From an uncultured Eubacteriales bacterium (GTDB taxonomy: Bacteria > Bacillota > Clostridia > Oscillospirales > Acutalibacteraceae): a stretch of 64,000 nt of DNA. The DNA is taken from positions 186,001 through 250,000 of the forward strand of contig CAKUFK010000001.1 in NCBI GenBank assembly GCA_934647945.1. The letters are read 5' to 3'. A program made the position numbers and the translations under genes. Below the pieces are notes generated by a model, which had not been told where the DNA came from, searched no databases, and worked only from the letters and a program-made list of their open reading frames with translations. This document shows, in pieces, positions 26,015 to 35,043 of this stretch (position 1 is the first letter of the stretch; each line of letters opens with the position of its first letter).

Positions 26015-26049
26015 ATTATAGGGCTTGTCCCCCCGTCCGTTTGTCGGAA
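26015..26049 (-). promoter_or_regulatory. Possible Spo0A-dependent promoter of spoIIE
   Basis: On the minus strand a perfect TATAAT (26015-26020) has no standard -35 at 17 bases. TTTGTCGGAA (26040-26049), one base from the 0A-box core TGTCGAA, lies about 19 bases further upstream, near where Spo0A binds the Bacillus spoIIE promoter. The assignment is by analogy. Confidence 0.35.
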
Positions 26050-26226
26050 ACGGCGGGAAAAGGCAGGGGGATCCGCGCGGAAAATGACCGGAAATGCGGG
26101 AGGCGCCCGCAATCGGGCCGGAGGACGGGGAAGCGGCGGGAAGAGGCGGGGCCGGGGCTTGGTCTATTGTCCAACGGACGGGCATATACTGGACCATACG
26201 ACATGTCCAGAAGGAGTGTGGGTCAT

Positions 26227-29031
26227 TTGTTGAATCAGGCGTATCCGGACAAACAGACCGCAGCGGGCATCAGAAGAAGCGGGACGGAACTCGCCCTGCC
26301 CGCCGGAACGGGGGGAACGGCGGATGCCGCCGCGTCCTCCTCTTCCCTGCAGGGTCTGACTCCGGATGAAGTGGCACGCTCCCGTGAGCTCCACGGCTCC
26401 AACGAACTGACGCAGAAAAAGCGGCAGAGCTTTTTCCGCCAGTATCTGAGCAGCTTCGGCGACCCCATCATCAAGATCCTGCTTGCGGCCCTGGCGATCA
26501 ACGTCATCTTCCTGTTCCGCCATTTCGACTGGTATGAATCGGCCGGCATCGCCATCGCGGTGTTTCTCGCCACCTTCGTCTCCACCCTGTCGGAATACGG
26601 CAGCGAGTCCGCCTTCGCCAAGCTTCAGGAGGAGGCGGCCAAAAGCCAGTGCCGCGTCCGCCGGAACGGTCGGGCGGTGGCGCTGCCGGTCGGGGAGATC
26701 GTGGTCGGGGATCTCATCTACCTGCAGGCGGGAGAACGGATACCGGCCGACGGGATCCTGATCTCCGGCCGCCTGGCCCTCGACCAATCCGCCCTCAACG
26801 GAGAAAGCCGGGAAGCGGTCAAAGAGCCGGGAGAGAGCGGTGCGTCCGGCGATCTCCTCAGCCGGAGCGGGCTGTTCCGGGGCGCGATCGTCTGTTCCGG
26901 GGACGGCATGATGCTGGTGCAGAAGGTCGGGGACGCCACCTTCTACGGAGGCCTCGCCCGGGAGGTCCAGGAGGAGACGAGGGAAAGCCCGCTGAAGATC
27001 CGCCTGGCCGGCCTGGCCCGCACCATCAGCCGCCTGGGGTATATCGCGGCGGCACTGGTGGCCGGGGCCGACCTCTTCCACTCCTTCATTATGGATCAGG
27101 GCTTTGAAACCGCCCGTATCCTCGCCCAGTTCCAGCAGCCCTCCCTCGTCTTCTCCCATATCCTCCACGCCCTGACCCTCGCCATCACCGTGGTGGTGGT
27201 GGCGGTGCCGGAGGGACTGCCCATGATGATCACAGTGGTGCTCTCCTCCAATATGCGGCGGATGCTCAAGGATCACGTCCTCGTGCGCAAACTGGTCGGT
27301 ATCGAGACCTCCGGCAGCCTCAATATCCTGTTCACCGACAAGACCGGCACCCTGACCAGGGGACGGCTGGAGGTCTCCCGGTTTGTCGACGGCAGCGGAG
27401 GGGAGTGCCGGGATGCGGCCGATCTGAGACGGAAAAAGGTCCTGTGGGAGATGACCCGCCTGTCCTGCTATTACAACAACGAAAGCCTGCCATCGGCGGG
27501 AGAGGTGATCGGCGGCAACGCCACCGACCGGGCCCTGATGAGCTACATTCTCGGGCGGCAGACCCTCCCGAACGGCTATACGGTCACCTCCCGCATCCCC
27601 TTTGACAGCGCCCGGAAATGGGCCGCCGCCGAAATCGCCGCCGGCAGCGACGCGGACGCCGGGCTCCTGCGGGGAATCTACGGCCCGGGTGTGCGGCGGG
27701 TCACCCTCATCAAAGGCGCACCCGAAAAGCTGCTGGGTGCCTGCGACCGGTACATCGACAACAAGGGGTCCCTGCGCAAGCTTGACAGCGGCATGCTGCT
27801 GCGTGCCGCCTGGTCGGAGATGACCGGGCATGCCATGCGGGTTCTCGCCCTGGCGGTTTCCGAAACCCCCGTATCGGAGCAGGGCGGCTTCTCCCGCCTC
27901 GTCCTCGTCGGGCTCGTCGGCATCCGGGACGAGGTGCGCCCCGAAGCGCGCAGCGCCATCTCCCAGGTGCACCAGGCCGGGATCCAGGTGGTGATGATGA
28001 CGGGGGACAACCGGGAAACCGCCGCCGCGATCGCCCGCTCGGCCGGCCTTCTCGAGGCGAACAGCCCGGCCGAAGCCGTTATGACGAGCAGTGAGCTCGA
28101 AAACCTGACAGACGGCGAGGTCAAAGCCCGGCTGCCCGCCCTGCGGGTGGTCGCCCGCGCCATGCCCGCGGACAAAAGCCGCCTCGTCCGCCTGGCCCAG
28201 GAGATGGGCCTGGTGGCCGGCATGACGGGGGACGGCATCAACGACGCCCCCGCCCTCAAAAAGGCGGACGTGGGGTTTGCCATGGGCAGCGGCACCGAGG
28301 TGGCCAAGGAGGCCGGCGATATCGTCATCCTCGACGACAATTTCGCCTCCATCGCCAAGGCGGTCCTCTACGGCCGCACCATTTTCAAAAGCATCCGAAA
28401 ATTCATCATCTTCCAATTGACCATGAATCTCTGCGCGGTGGGCATTTCCATCGTCGGCCCCTTCATCGGCATCGATACCCCGGTCACCGTTATCCAGATG
28501 CTGTGGATCAACATCATCATGGATACCCTCGCGGGGCTGGCGTTTGCCGGGGAACCGCCCCTGCAGGAATATATGAAAGAGCCGCCCAAACGGCGGGACG
28601 AACCCGTCCTCAACAAGTATATGCTCAACCAGATCCTCTGTATGGGGCTGTTCACCATCGCGCTGTCGGTGGCGTTTCTCAAGCTGGATTGGGTAAAGCC
28701 GCTGTTCCGTTACGGCTCCGATCCGATCTACCTGATGACGGCGTTTTTCGCCCTGTTTATTTTCACCGGTATCTTCAACAGCTTCAACGCCCGCACCCAT
28801 CGTGTCAACCTGTTCGCCCACATCCACCGCAACCCCGGCTTCGTCGGGATCATGGCGATGGTGGCGGTCATCCAGCTCGTCCTGATCTATTACGGGGGCA
28901 GCCTCTTCCGCACAGCCGGGCTGACTCCCAGAGAGCTGCTCCTCGTCCTGGTGATGGCCTTCCTGGTGGTGCCCGCCGACGGCCTGCGCAAGCTTTTCCT
29001 CCGGCTGAACCATCGGAAGGGAAATTTATAG
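26227..29031 (+). CDS. Calcium-type (PMCA/SERCA-like) P-type ATPase
   Basis: About 934 residues. Actuator domain with the dephosphorylation loop LNGESREAVKEPG, membrane motif VVAVPEGLPMM, phosphorylation site FTDKTGTLT with Asp near 371, nucleotide-binding domain with KGAPEKLLG, hinge MTGDGINDAPAL, and about ten membrane segments. This is the P2A/P2B pattern and predicts ATP-driven export of Ca2+. The start is probably TTG 26227 (or 26230), with AAGGAG at 26211-26216; an ATG at 26203 lacks a ribosome site. It is monocistronic and divergent from spoIIE, so a role in sporulation calcium handling is possible but unproven. Confidence 0.93.
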   Translation: MLNQAYPDKQTAAGIRRSGTELALPAGTGGTADAAASSSSLQGLTPDEVARSRELHGSNELTQKKRQSFFRQYLSSFGDPIIKILLAALAINVIFLFRHFDWYESAGIAIAVFLATFVSTLSEYGSESAFAKLQEEAAKSQCRVRRNGRAVALPVGEIVVGDLIYLQAGERIPADGILISGRLALDQSALNGESREAVKEPGESGASGDLLSRSGLFRGAIVCSGDGMMLVQKVGDATFYGGLAREVQEETRESPLKIRLAGLARTISRLGYIAAALVAGADLFHSFIMDQGFETARILAQFQQPSLVFSHILHALTLAITVVVVAVPEGLPMMITVVLSSNMRRMLKDHVLVRKLVGIETSGSLNILFTDKTGTLTRGRLEVSRFVDGSGGECRDAADLRRKKVLWEMTRLSCYYNNESLPSAGEVIGGNATDRALMSYILGRQTLPNGYTVTSRIPFDSARKWAAAEIAAGSDADAGLLRGIYGPGVRRVTLIKGAPEKLLGACDRYIDNKGSLRKLDSGMLLRAAWSEMTGHAMRVLALAVSETPVSEQGGFSRLVLVGLVGIRDEVRPEARSAISQVHQAGIQVVMMTGDNRETAAAIARSAGLLEANSPAEAVMTSSELENLTDGEVKARLPALRVVARAMPADKSRLVRLAQEMGLVAGMTGDGINDAPALKKADVGFAMGSGTEVAKEAGDIVILDDNFASIAKAVLYGRTIFKSIRKFIIFQLTMNLCAVGISIVGPFIGIDTPVTVIQMLWINIIMDTLAGLAFAGEPPLQEYMKEPPKRRDEPVLNKYMLNQILCMGLFTIALSVAFLKLDWVKPLFRYGSDPIYLMTAFFALFIFTGIFNSFNARTHRVNLFAHIHRNPGFVGIMAMVAVIQLVLIYYGGSLFRTAGLTPRELLLVLVMAFLVVPADGLRKLFLRLNHRKGNL

Positions 29032-29067
29032 GGCCTCTACGCGGACACAGGAAGCCGCGCCACTATA

Positions 29068-29098
29068 AAGAGCGCCCCCGGTTGACGGGGGCGCTCTT
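29068..29098 (+). terminator. Terminator of the P-type ATPase gene
   Basis: Perfect 13-bp stem AAGAGCGCCCCCG (29068-29080) with its complement at 29086-29098, loop GTTGA. Confidence 0.82.
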
Positions 29099-29100
29099 CT

Positions 29101-29205
29101 GGTATGTCCGCGCATAGAGAATGAAACCGATCCGATACGGCGGATGCGCGTCCAGTATTTCTTCACATGGAACATGGAAAAGACGCGCCGGGGATCCCCC
29201 GGAAT
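29101..29205. repeat. Decayed right half of the nested-palindrome repeat, copy D
   Basis: GGTATGTCCGCGCATAGAGA at 29101 matches the core of copy A (GGTATGTCCGCGCATAAAGA). The following GCGCGTCCAGTATTTCTTC, a partly matching complement and CCGGGGATCCCCCGG (29188-29202) follow the order of hairpins in the right half of copies A and B, with many substitutions. The left half is missing. The remaining bases to 29270 hold nothing I can identify. Confidence 0.5.
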
Positions 29206-29270
29206 CTGTGAGGATGAAGCGGAAGAGGCGCGAATCGGACTGTCTGGTATACCCGGCCGCGCGCGGCGTG

Positions 29271-29894
29271 TTACAGGCATGCCGCGGCCTGCGCGGTGAG
29301 TGTCCGGATACGGGCGAAATCCCCGGATTTCAGCGCGTCGGACGGCACCATCCAGCTGCCGCCGCAGCACAGGACGTTCGGCTCTTTCAGATAGGCGGCC
29401 AGATTCCGCTCCCCGATCCCGCCGGTCGGCATGAACCGCATCTGCCCATACGGCCCCGCCAGCGCCCGCAGCATGGCCACCCCACCGAGCACTTCGGCGG
29501 GAAAGAGCTTGACGATATCGAGGCCCATCCGGATACAGGCTTCCACCTCGCTCGGCGTCGCGCATCCCGGGATAACCGGAACACCATGGTTCATGCACCA
29601 TGCCACCACGTCCGGATTGGTACCGGGGCTGACGATCCCCCTTGCGCCCGCCTCCACGGCGGCACGGGCCTGCTCCACCGTCAAAACCGTACCGGCGAGT
29701 ATGCAGACAGCGGGCATCCGCCCCGCGATCAGGCGGATCGCATCAGCGGCCGCCGGGGTTCGGAAGGTGATTTCCGCCGCGGGCAGTCCTCCCGCGGCAA
29801 GCGCCTCGGCCAGCGGCAGAGCCGCGGCGGCCTCTTCGAGCCTGACGACCGGCAGCAGCCGGAGCCGCCGCAGCTGTTCAAACAAGGCTTCCAT
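29271..29894 (-). CDS. eda: KDPG/KHG aldolase
   Basis: 207-residue class I aldolase that splits 2-keto-3-deoxy-6-phosphogluconate into pyruvate and glyceraldehyde-3-phosphate. Conserved parts are E41/R45 in AEITFRTP, the GTNPDVV loop, and the Schiff-base lysine K129 in DIVKLFPAE, with the phosphate loop MPTGGIGERN. ATG 29894 has GGAGG about 6 bases upstream and overlaps the end of the kinase gene by 17 bases. It is the last gene of a five-gene catabolic operon and receives the kinase product. Confidence 0.94.
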   Translation of the reverse strand: MEALFEQLRRLRLLPVVRLEEAAAALPLAEALAAGGLPAAEITFRTPAAADAIRLIAGRMPAVCILAGTVLTVEQARAAVEAGARGIVSPGTNPDVVAWCMNHGVPVIPGCATPSEVEACIRMGLDIVKLFPAEVLGGVAMLRALAGPYGQMRFMPTGGIGERNLAAYLKEPNVLCCGGSWMVPSDALKSGDFARIRTLTAQAAACL

Positions 29895-30858
29895 GAGATT
29901 CCTCCTTTTGCCGGATCCCGTGATCCCGCTCAAACAGGGCCAGTGTCTCCCGGTCCGGCAGGCCTTCGTTGTCGCCAGGGAAACCGAGCTGGATCGCACC
30001 GATGGCGTTACCCCGCCGCACCGCCTCCCGGAGCGGAAGCTCCTCGCCCAGCGCGCTGATCACGCCAGCGGCGAAACCGTCCCCCGCCCCGACTGTGTCT
30101 ACAATCCTGTCCACCCGATAGGCCGGGCAGAAAAACGACTCGGAGCGGGTGGCGGCATAGGCGCCGCCGGGCCCGGTCTTAACCACGGCCGCCCGCGCCC
30201 CCATCTTCAGAAAAGCCTCCGCTATCGCTTCCGGAGCCGTCTCACCGGTGAGAAAACGGCCCTCCGCGAGCCCGGGCAGCACCACATCCGCTTCACGGGC
30301 GAACGCGAGCAGGGTGTCCCGCATATCCGCGGGACTCTTCCACAGCGGCGGCCGGAGATTGGGGTCGAAAAATACCGTCATCCCCCGTCTTTTCGCCTCT
30401 GTGAGCAGAAAAAGTGCAGCATCCCGCGTGTGCTCAGACAAAGCCGGAAAAATCCCGGTCAGATGCAGCGCCCACAGCCCGCTGAAGTCGAGCCCCGCCA
30501 CGTCCTCCGGACCAATAAAGGAGGCGGCCGATCCCCTGCGGCAATAGAAAATGTCCGGATCCCCCGCCGCCGTCTTGGATTTGAACATCCAGCCGGTGGG
30601 GTGCTCTGCGCTCATATGGACATCCCGCACAGAAAGTCCTTCAGCTTGCATCGCCTTTCGGATCCGGCGCCCAAAGGGGTCGTCCCCCAATTTTGTGAAA
30701 TAGGCCGCCCGATGCCCGAGACGGCAGAGCCCTACCGCGACGTTGAATTCGGCACCCGCGACGGCGCTACGGAAGGTCTCCGCCTTCTCCAGAGGGCCCT
30801 CCTCCAGCGCGGTCAGCAGGCCCATCGCCTCACCGGCCAGCAAGATCCCGTCAGCCAT
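29878..30858 (-). CDS. kdgK: PfkB-family sugar kinase, probable 2-keto-3-deoxygluconate kinase
   Basis: 326-residue ribokinase-fold kinase. The substrate-side motif is GAEFNVAVGLCRLGHRA, and the ATP/anion-hole motif with the catalytic Asp is VDTVGAGDGFAAG near residue 255. The next gene is KDPG aldolase with overlapping coding sequence, so the natural substrate is most likely 2-keto-3-deoxygluconate. The specificity rests on this context. ATG 30858 follows GGGAGG by 6 bases and overlaps the flavoprotein gene by 8 bases. Confidence 0.88.
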   Translation of the reverse strand: MADGILLAGEAMGLLTALEEGPLEKAETFRSAVAGAEFNVAVGLCRLGHRAAYFTKLGDDPFGRRIRKAMQAEGLSVRDVHMSAEHPTGWMFKSKTAAGDPDIFYCRRGSAASFIGPEDVAGLDFSGLWALHLTGIFPALSEHTRDAALFLLTEAKRRGMTVFFDPNLRPPLWKSPADMRDTLLAFAREADVVLPGLAEGRFLTGETAPEAIAEAFLKMGARAAVVKTGPGGAYAATRSESFFCPAYRVDRIVDTVGAGDGFAAGVISALGEELPLREAVRRGNAIGAIQLGFPGDNEGLPDRETLALFERDHGIRQKEESHGSLV

Positions 30859-32824
30859 CCCGTACCTCCCCCCGGCCGCCTGTGCGGCGGCGGTATTCCT
30901 CCCAAACGGTCTCAAACCAGCCGTCGGGATGAGGCAGCGGGCGGACCGGCTGGAACGCCGAACGGAACGTCCCGTCCGCCCGTTCGGTGACGAGCGCCGT
31001 GTTTTCCCCGAGCGGACGGTTCGGACGGTATGCGTAGCCGGGCAGCGCGGGATGTACCCGTTCCCCGCCCTCCTCCGTCACCAGGGCGGATCCCCGTGTG
31101 CCCGTCCGGGCCGCGGCCGCCCGCATGGCCGAGAGGACGGCGAGCTGGGTCAGGGCGATATCCCGGCTTTTGAGCAGGTCATAGAGTTCCCCAGGACCCG
31201 ACAAAGCGATACCCTCGGGAAAGCGCGCCAGGCTTTCGGACAGGCGGCCCTCCAGCTCCGCCATCCCTTTCTCATCCCGGATATGGCCGGCATACAGGCT
31301 CATGGCCCGCTGTTTCTCCTCCCGCCATTCCTGGACGGAGGAGGCGCCGCGCTGCCGCAGCGCCCTGTCAAACAACGCGAGCATCTCCTCCGCCTCCCTC
31401 TCGGCGAGTGAGACGAACGCCGGCGTGGGCGCGGTATCGGGCCGGGTGGTGTCGGCGATGTGCTCCGCCGCCCGCAGGGAGCCCACCTGTGCGGCATTGA
31501 GCGCGCTGCCGCCCGGACGGCGGACACCGAAGGTACCGGCGGCCTCCCCGGCCACATACAGGCCCCGGACCCCGGACTGCCAATCCGCATCCACCGCGAT
31601 CCCGCCGTTGTGATGCTGCGCGCACACCCCGATTTCGAGAGGCTCGGCATACAGGTCGATACCATGCCGTTTATACAGGTCGATGGCCAGGGGGTTCATC
31701 TTTTCCAGGCGGGCGATGGGGGTGGGCAGCAACGCGCCGGAATGAGCAAGGTAGCGGTACGCCTCCTCTCCCAGACCCTCAAGTCCCCTTTCCAGGCCGG
31801 CCGGATCGCTACGGAAATCAAGATACACACGCCGGCCGAGATCAGCGGTCTCGTGGTGGACAAGGATGTCGATCAGGGAGGAACCGCCGATCTTCCCGGT
31901 GTCGAACGGCCACTGGTACCCTTTGAGGAATACCCGGTCGAGCGCTTCGTGGGGAGAGGTGAAATACCCGGGCAGGAATTCCCGCTCTATCCCCTCCCGG
32001 TCGATGGAGATATACCGGGGCAGTACCTGCTGATAGGTGCCGGACACGTTCCATCGAAAGGACGTAGAGGCCAGACCGTACTGCCATTCCTGTAAATTGC
32101 AGGCAGCGGCCCCCGCCTCGAGCATCATGCCGGTCATGCCGGTCTGGCTCTCGGGATACACCGAGGCAAAATAACAGCCCGCCGGCCCTCCCGTCGCCAT
32201 CACGACCCGTTTCGCCCGTACCACGGTAAGCCCGCGGGCCGGACCCCCGCAGGCGTTCCGGTCGAGGCAGAGCAGGCCTTCCACTCCCTCTTCCGACACA
32301 AGCAGCCGCACCGCGCAGAGACCATCCAGGATGGGGATACCTTTTCTCCGTACAGAACGCTCCAGGCATTCCGTCATATACCGGCTGGTGAGCGGCCCTG
32401 CGCTGGTCGCCCGCTGGCGCGGATCGTGGTCGGTCTTATAGCCGACGTATTCCCCATAGGCATTGGTGGGGAAGGGCACGCCGAGATTGGCGAGCTTGAT
32501 GAAGGAACGGACGGAACAGGCCGCCTCGGCCAGAGCGGTGTCGCCGTTGACGCCGCCGCCCGCAAATAAATCCTCCGCCATTTTCGCGACGCTGTCCTCT
32601 CCGTCGCTGGCAAGGCTGAGTTTATAGTAGGTCTGCTTGTCGCTGCCGGTGTTGCGGCTGGTACCCATATCGACGCCTTCGGTCAAAACGGCGATATCCG
32701 TCCGCCCGAGGTCGTACAGCCAGTCCGCCGCGTTGAAACCGGCACAGCCGGAACCGACTACCACTGCATCCAGCGTGATCAGGGGCAGGATTTGCCCTCC
32801 TGCCCGCATCGTCGTCCTCGTCAT
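30851..32824 (-). CDS. FAD-binding oxidoreductase of the fumarate reductase flavoprotein family
   Basis: 657 residues. The N-terminal dinucleotide fold AVVVGSGCAGFNAA is followed by a glycine/Arg-rich FAD region (DMGTSRNTGSDKQTYY), a central capping domain, and the C-terminal FAD motif GLYVAGEAAGTFGVRRPGGSALNAAQ. This is the FrdA/SdhA and L-aspartate oxidase superfamily. There is no signal peptide, cytochrome domain or adjacent iron-sulfur subunit, so it is probably cytoplasmic. In its operon it could oxidise or reduce a sugar-acid intermediate, perhaps with electrons shared with the FMN enzyme. ATG 32824 has AAGGGGG at 7 bases. Confidence 0.85.
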   Translation of the reverse strand: MTRTTMRAGGQILPLITLDAVVVGSGCAGFNAADWLYDLGRTDIAVLTEGVDMGTSRNTGSDKQTYYKLSLASDGEDSVAKMAEDLFAGGGVNGDTALAEAACSVRSFIKLANLGVPFPTNAYGEYVGYKTDHDPRQRATSAGPLTSRYMTECLERSVRRKGIPILDGLCAVRLLVSEEGVEGLLCLDRNACGGPARGLTVVRAKRVVMATGGPAGCYFASVYPESQTGMTGMMLEAGAAACNLQEWQYGLASTSFRWNVSGTYQQVLPRYISIDREGIEREFLPGYFTSPHEALDRVFLKGYQWPFDTGKIGGSSLIDILVHHETADLGRRVYLDFRSDPAGLERGLEGLGEEAYRYLAHSGALLPTPIARLEKMNPLAIDLYKRHGIDLYAEPLEIGVCAQHHNGGIAVDADWQSGVRGLYVAGEAAGTFGVRRPGGSALNAAQVGSLRAAEHIADTTRPDTAPTPAFVSLAEREAEEMLALFDRALRQRGASSVQEWREEKQRAMSLYAGHIRDEKGMAELEGRLSESLARFPEGIALSGPGELYDLLKSRDIALTQLAVLSAMRAAAARTGTRGSALVTEEGGERVHPALPGYAYRPNRPLGENTALVTERADGTFRSAFQPVRPLPHPDGWFETVWEEYRRRTGGRGEVRDG

Positions 32825-32835
32825 CGTCGTCCCCC

Positions 32836-33612
32836 TTACAGTCGGCGGATATGGAAGCCGCCGTCGGCGTTGAGTACCTGTCCGGTGGCGAAATCCAGCC
32901 GGCCGCCGACCGCTGCCATCACGCAATCGGCCACGTCCTTCGGCTGGCCGAACCGTCGGATCGGCGTCACGCCGTCGGCGATCAGTTTTTCATACTTTTC
33001 TTTCACCCCGACGGTCATATCGGTCAGAATGATGCCGGGCCGCACTTCGAAAACCGGAATACCATATTCGGCCAGACGGTCGGCGAACAGTTTTGTCACC
33101 ATCGAGATGCCCGCCTTGCTGATACAGTATTCCCCCCGGTTGGTGGACGAGGTGTACGCCGACATTGACGCGATATTCACGATCCGGGGGGTATAATCCC
33201 CGATACCCGACCGTTGGAAATCCAGCATCAGGTTCGCCGCGGCCTGACACATGAAGAAGGTCCCCTTGAGGTTGATATCCATGAGGAAGTCGTAGCTTTC
33301 CTCGGTCGTCTCCAGTACATCCAAGCGCACGCGGGGCGCCACGCCGGCGTTGTTGACATGGACGTCCAGCCGGCCGTACCGCTCCCGTACCTCCGCGGCG
33401 AACCGGCGGCGGTCTTCCTCCCGGCTGATATCACACCGGAGATACGCGGCCTCGATCCCCCTCTCGCGCAGGCGGTCGATGACCGGCACGGCTTCCTCTG
33501 CGTCGACGATGTCCGACAATAGGACGGCATATCCGGCCTTTCCCAGTTCTTCGGCTATCGCTAGGCCGATCCCCCGGCGGGATCCTGTTACCGACGCGAT
33601 TTTCCTGTTCAT
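32836..33612 (-). CDS. Short-chain dehydrogenase/reductase
   Basis: 258-residue classical SDR: cofactor motif TGSRRGIG (residues 9-16), NNAG, Ser in IVNIASMSAY and the catalytic YCISK. An acidic residue after the second strand (LLSDIVDAEE) favours NAD(H). Closest in look to the 3-ketoacyl-ACP reductase-named group that includes sugar-acid dehydrogenases such as KduD. The start (33612) overlaps the preceding stop as ATGA, with AAAGGAG upstream. In this operon it probably interconverts a keto and a hydroxy group of the sugar acid. Confidence 0.9.
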   Translation of the reverse strand: MNRKIASVTGSRRGIGLAIAEELGKAGYAVLLSDIVDAEEAVPVIDRLRERGIEAAYLRCDISREEDRRRFAAEVRERYGRLDVHVNNAGVAPRVRLDVLETTEESYDFLMDINLKGTFFMCQAAANLMLDFQRSGIGDYTPRIVNIASMSAYTSSTNRGEYCISKAGISMVTKLFADRLAEYGIPVFEVRPGIILTDMTVGVKEKYEKLIADGVTPIRRFGQPKDVADCVMAAVGGRLDFATGQVLNADGGFHIRRL

Positions 33613-34985
33613 CTCGCCCACTCCTTTTTTGGGTGCGGATTCTCTTCCGCTTTTTTCAAAACCCTGCCGACGTCCCGCCGGTAATACGGCAGATAGGTCT
33701 CCGTGTCCCGCACGACACAGCCCGCCACACTGCCCGCCCGCATCAGGGCCGAGCATTTGCCGCAGGAGATGCAGCATTTCTTCGGATCCAGCCGCCCGCT
33801 TTCGAGCAGATCCGCCGCAAACGACGGATACGCGAAGGCCTGCCTCCCAAATCCCGCGAGGTCGGCCCCACCGGCGGCGATCATGCCGGCGGCCAGATTT
33901 CCGGAAAACTGCCGCATGTAGGACAGCCCAGATGCCACGACCGCGGCCCCCGGCACCGCCCGCTTGATCTCCGAAACGCAGCGGCACAGGCGGGCCACCC
34001 CGGCAAAGGGATGTTCGGGCGGCGGGTAGGGGCCGTCGTCATAGGGGCGGTTGACGTGGGGATTGACATAGGGATTGCCGATGGTGATGTTCAGCAGCGG
34101 CACCCCCTCTTCCCGCACCAGGAGCGCGGCCAGGCGCTTCGGCTCCTCCAGCTCCGGCTCGACGCCGCCGTCCGGCAGCACCCCCCACCCGTAAGGATAG
34201 GGAAAGCCGTCATACACATTGAGGCGGCTGGTGATAAAGGCCCCGCCCGCCGTGGCCGCCTTAGCGGCCCGGACGGCATCGCGCAGCAGACGGGTCCGGT
34301 TCTCGAAACTGCCGCCGTAGGGCCCGGGGCGGGTATGGGCGGACAGCAGCTCGTTGAGCAGGTAGCGATGACAGGCCTTGATGTCCACCCCGTCGAAGCC
34401 CGCCTCCTCCGCCAGACGGGCGGAACAGGCATACCGTTCGGGCAGCGCCCGCAGCTCGTCGTCGGAGAGGATACAGCTGTCCGGCAGAGGCATGTCCTTC
34501 TCAAACAGCGGGTTCCGGCACGCGATGCGAGGGGCAGGGTCCCCCTCCGGCTTGGAATAGCGCCCGGAATGGGTCGCCTGCATCACGAGGACCGGTTCCC
34601 TGCCGGTCGCCCGGACGGCCCATTCCCGGATATCCTCGGTCAGCCGCTTGAACGCGTCCAAATTCGTCCGGGTGAGCATAAGCTGGCGGGGATTGGCCCG
34701 TCCCTCCCGCACGACGGCCACCGCCTCCATCCAGATCAAACCGGCGCCGCTCTCGGCAAAACGGCGGTACCGCCGGCGCGTCAGCTCTCCCGGGCTCCCG
34801 TCGAGAGTCCCGTCACAGCCCTCCATGGGCTGAATCACCAGACGGTTGTGCAGCCGATACCCGGCCACTTCCAGCGGCTCTCTCAAAAGGGCCGTCTCCT
34901 CCGACAGGGGGAGGGATACGCCGAGCGCGGCGGCCCGAGCCCCCGCCTCGGCAAGCGATGTATAGCGGAACGGTTCTTTCGGCAC
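33609..34985 (-). CDS. Old-yellow-enzyme-like FMN oxidoreductase with a four-Cys cluster
   Basis: 458 residues. A TIM-barrel flavin reductase of the NADH:flavin oxidoreductase/dienoyl-CoA reductase type: RLVIQPMEG, VMQATHSGRYS, DGVDIKACHRYLLNELLS. The C-terminal Cys pattern C-x2-C-x2-C-x11-C in CCISCGKC and AGC should bind a 4Fe-4S cluster. The C-terminal NAD(P)/FAD half of the 650-residue dienoyl-CoA reductases is absent, so electrons must come from a separate partner, possibly the flavoprotein two genes on. GTG 34985 with AAAAGGGG 7 bases upstream is the start; the longer frame would cover the promoter. First gene of the operon. Confidence 0.88.
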   Translation of the reverse strand: MPKEPFRYTSLAEAGARAAALGVSLPLSEETALLREPLEVAGYRLHNRLVIQPMEGCDGTLDGSPGELTRRRYRRFAESGAGLIWMEAVAVVREGRANPRQLMLTRTNLDAFKRLTEDIREWAVRATGREPVLVMQATHSGRYSKPEGDPAPRIACRNPLFEKDMPLPDSCILSDDELRALPERYACSARLAEEAGFDGVDIKACHRYLLNELLSAHTRPGPYGGSFENRTRLLRDAVRAAKAATAGGAFITSRLNVYDGFPYPYGWGVLPDGGVEPELEEPKRLAALLVREEGVPLLNITIGNPYVNPHVNRPYDDGPYPPPEHPFAGVARLCRCVSEIKRAVPGAAVVASGLSYMRQFSGNLAAGMIAAGGADLAGFGRQAFAYPSFAADLLESGRLDPKKCCISCGKCSALMRAGSVAGCVVRDTETYLPYYRRDVGRVLKKAEENPHPKKEWAR

Positions 34986-35043
34986 GTGGATTCCCCTTTT
35001 CGGTATCGGCCGGTTTTTTCTCAGCGCGGCCGGATGTGACATC

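Noticed and set aside
26164..29013. A 949-codon open frame on the strand opposite the P-type ATPase
   Set aside because: It mirrors the ATPase codons, is rich in His, Gly and Asp from reversed GC-rich codons and shows no domain; the ATPase has all family motifs.
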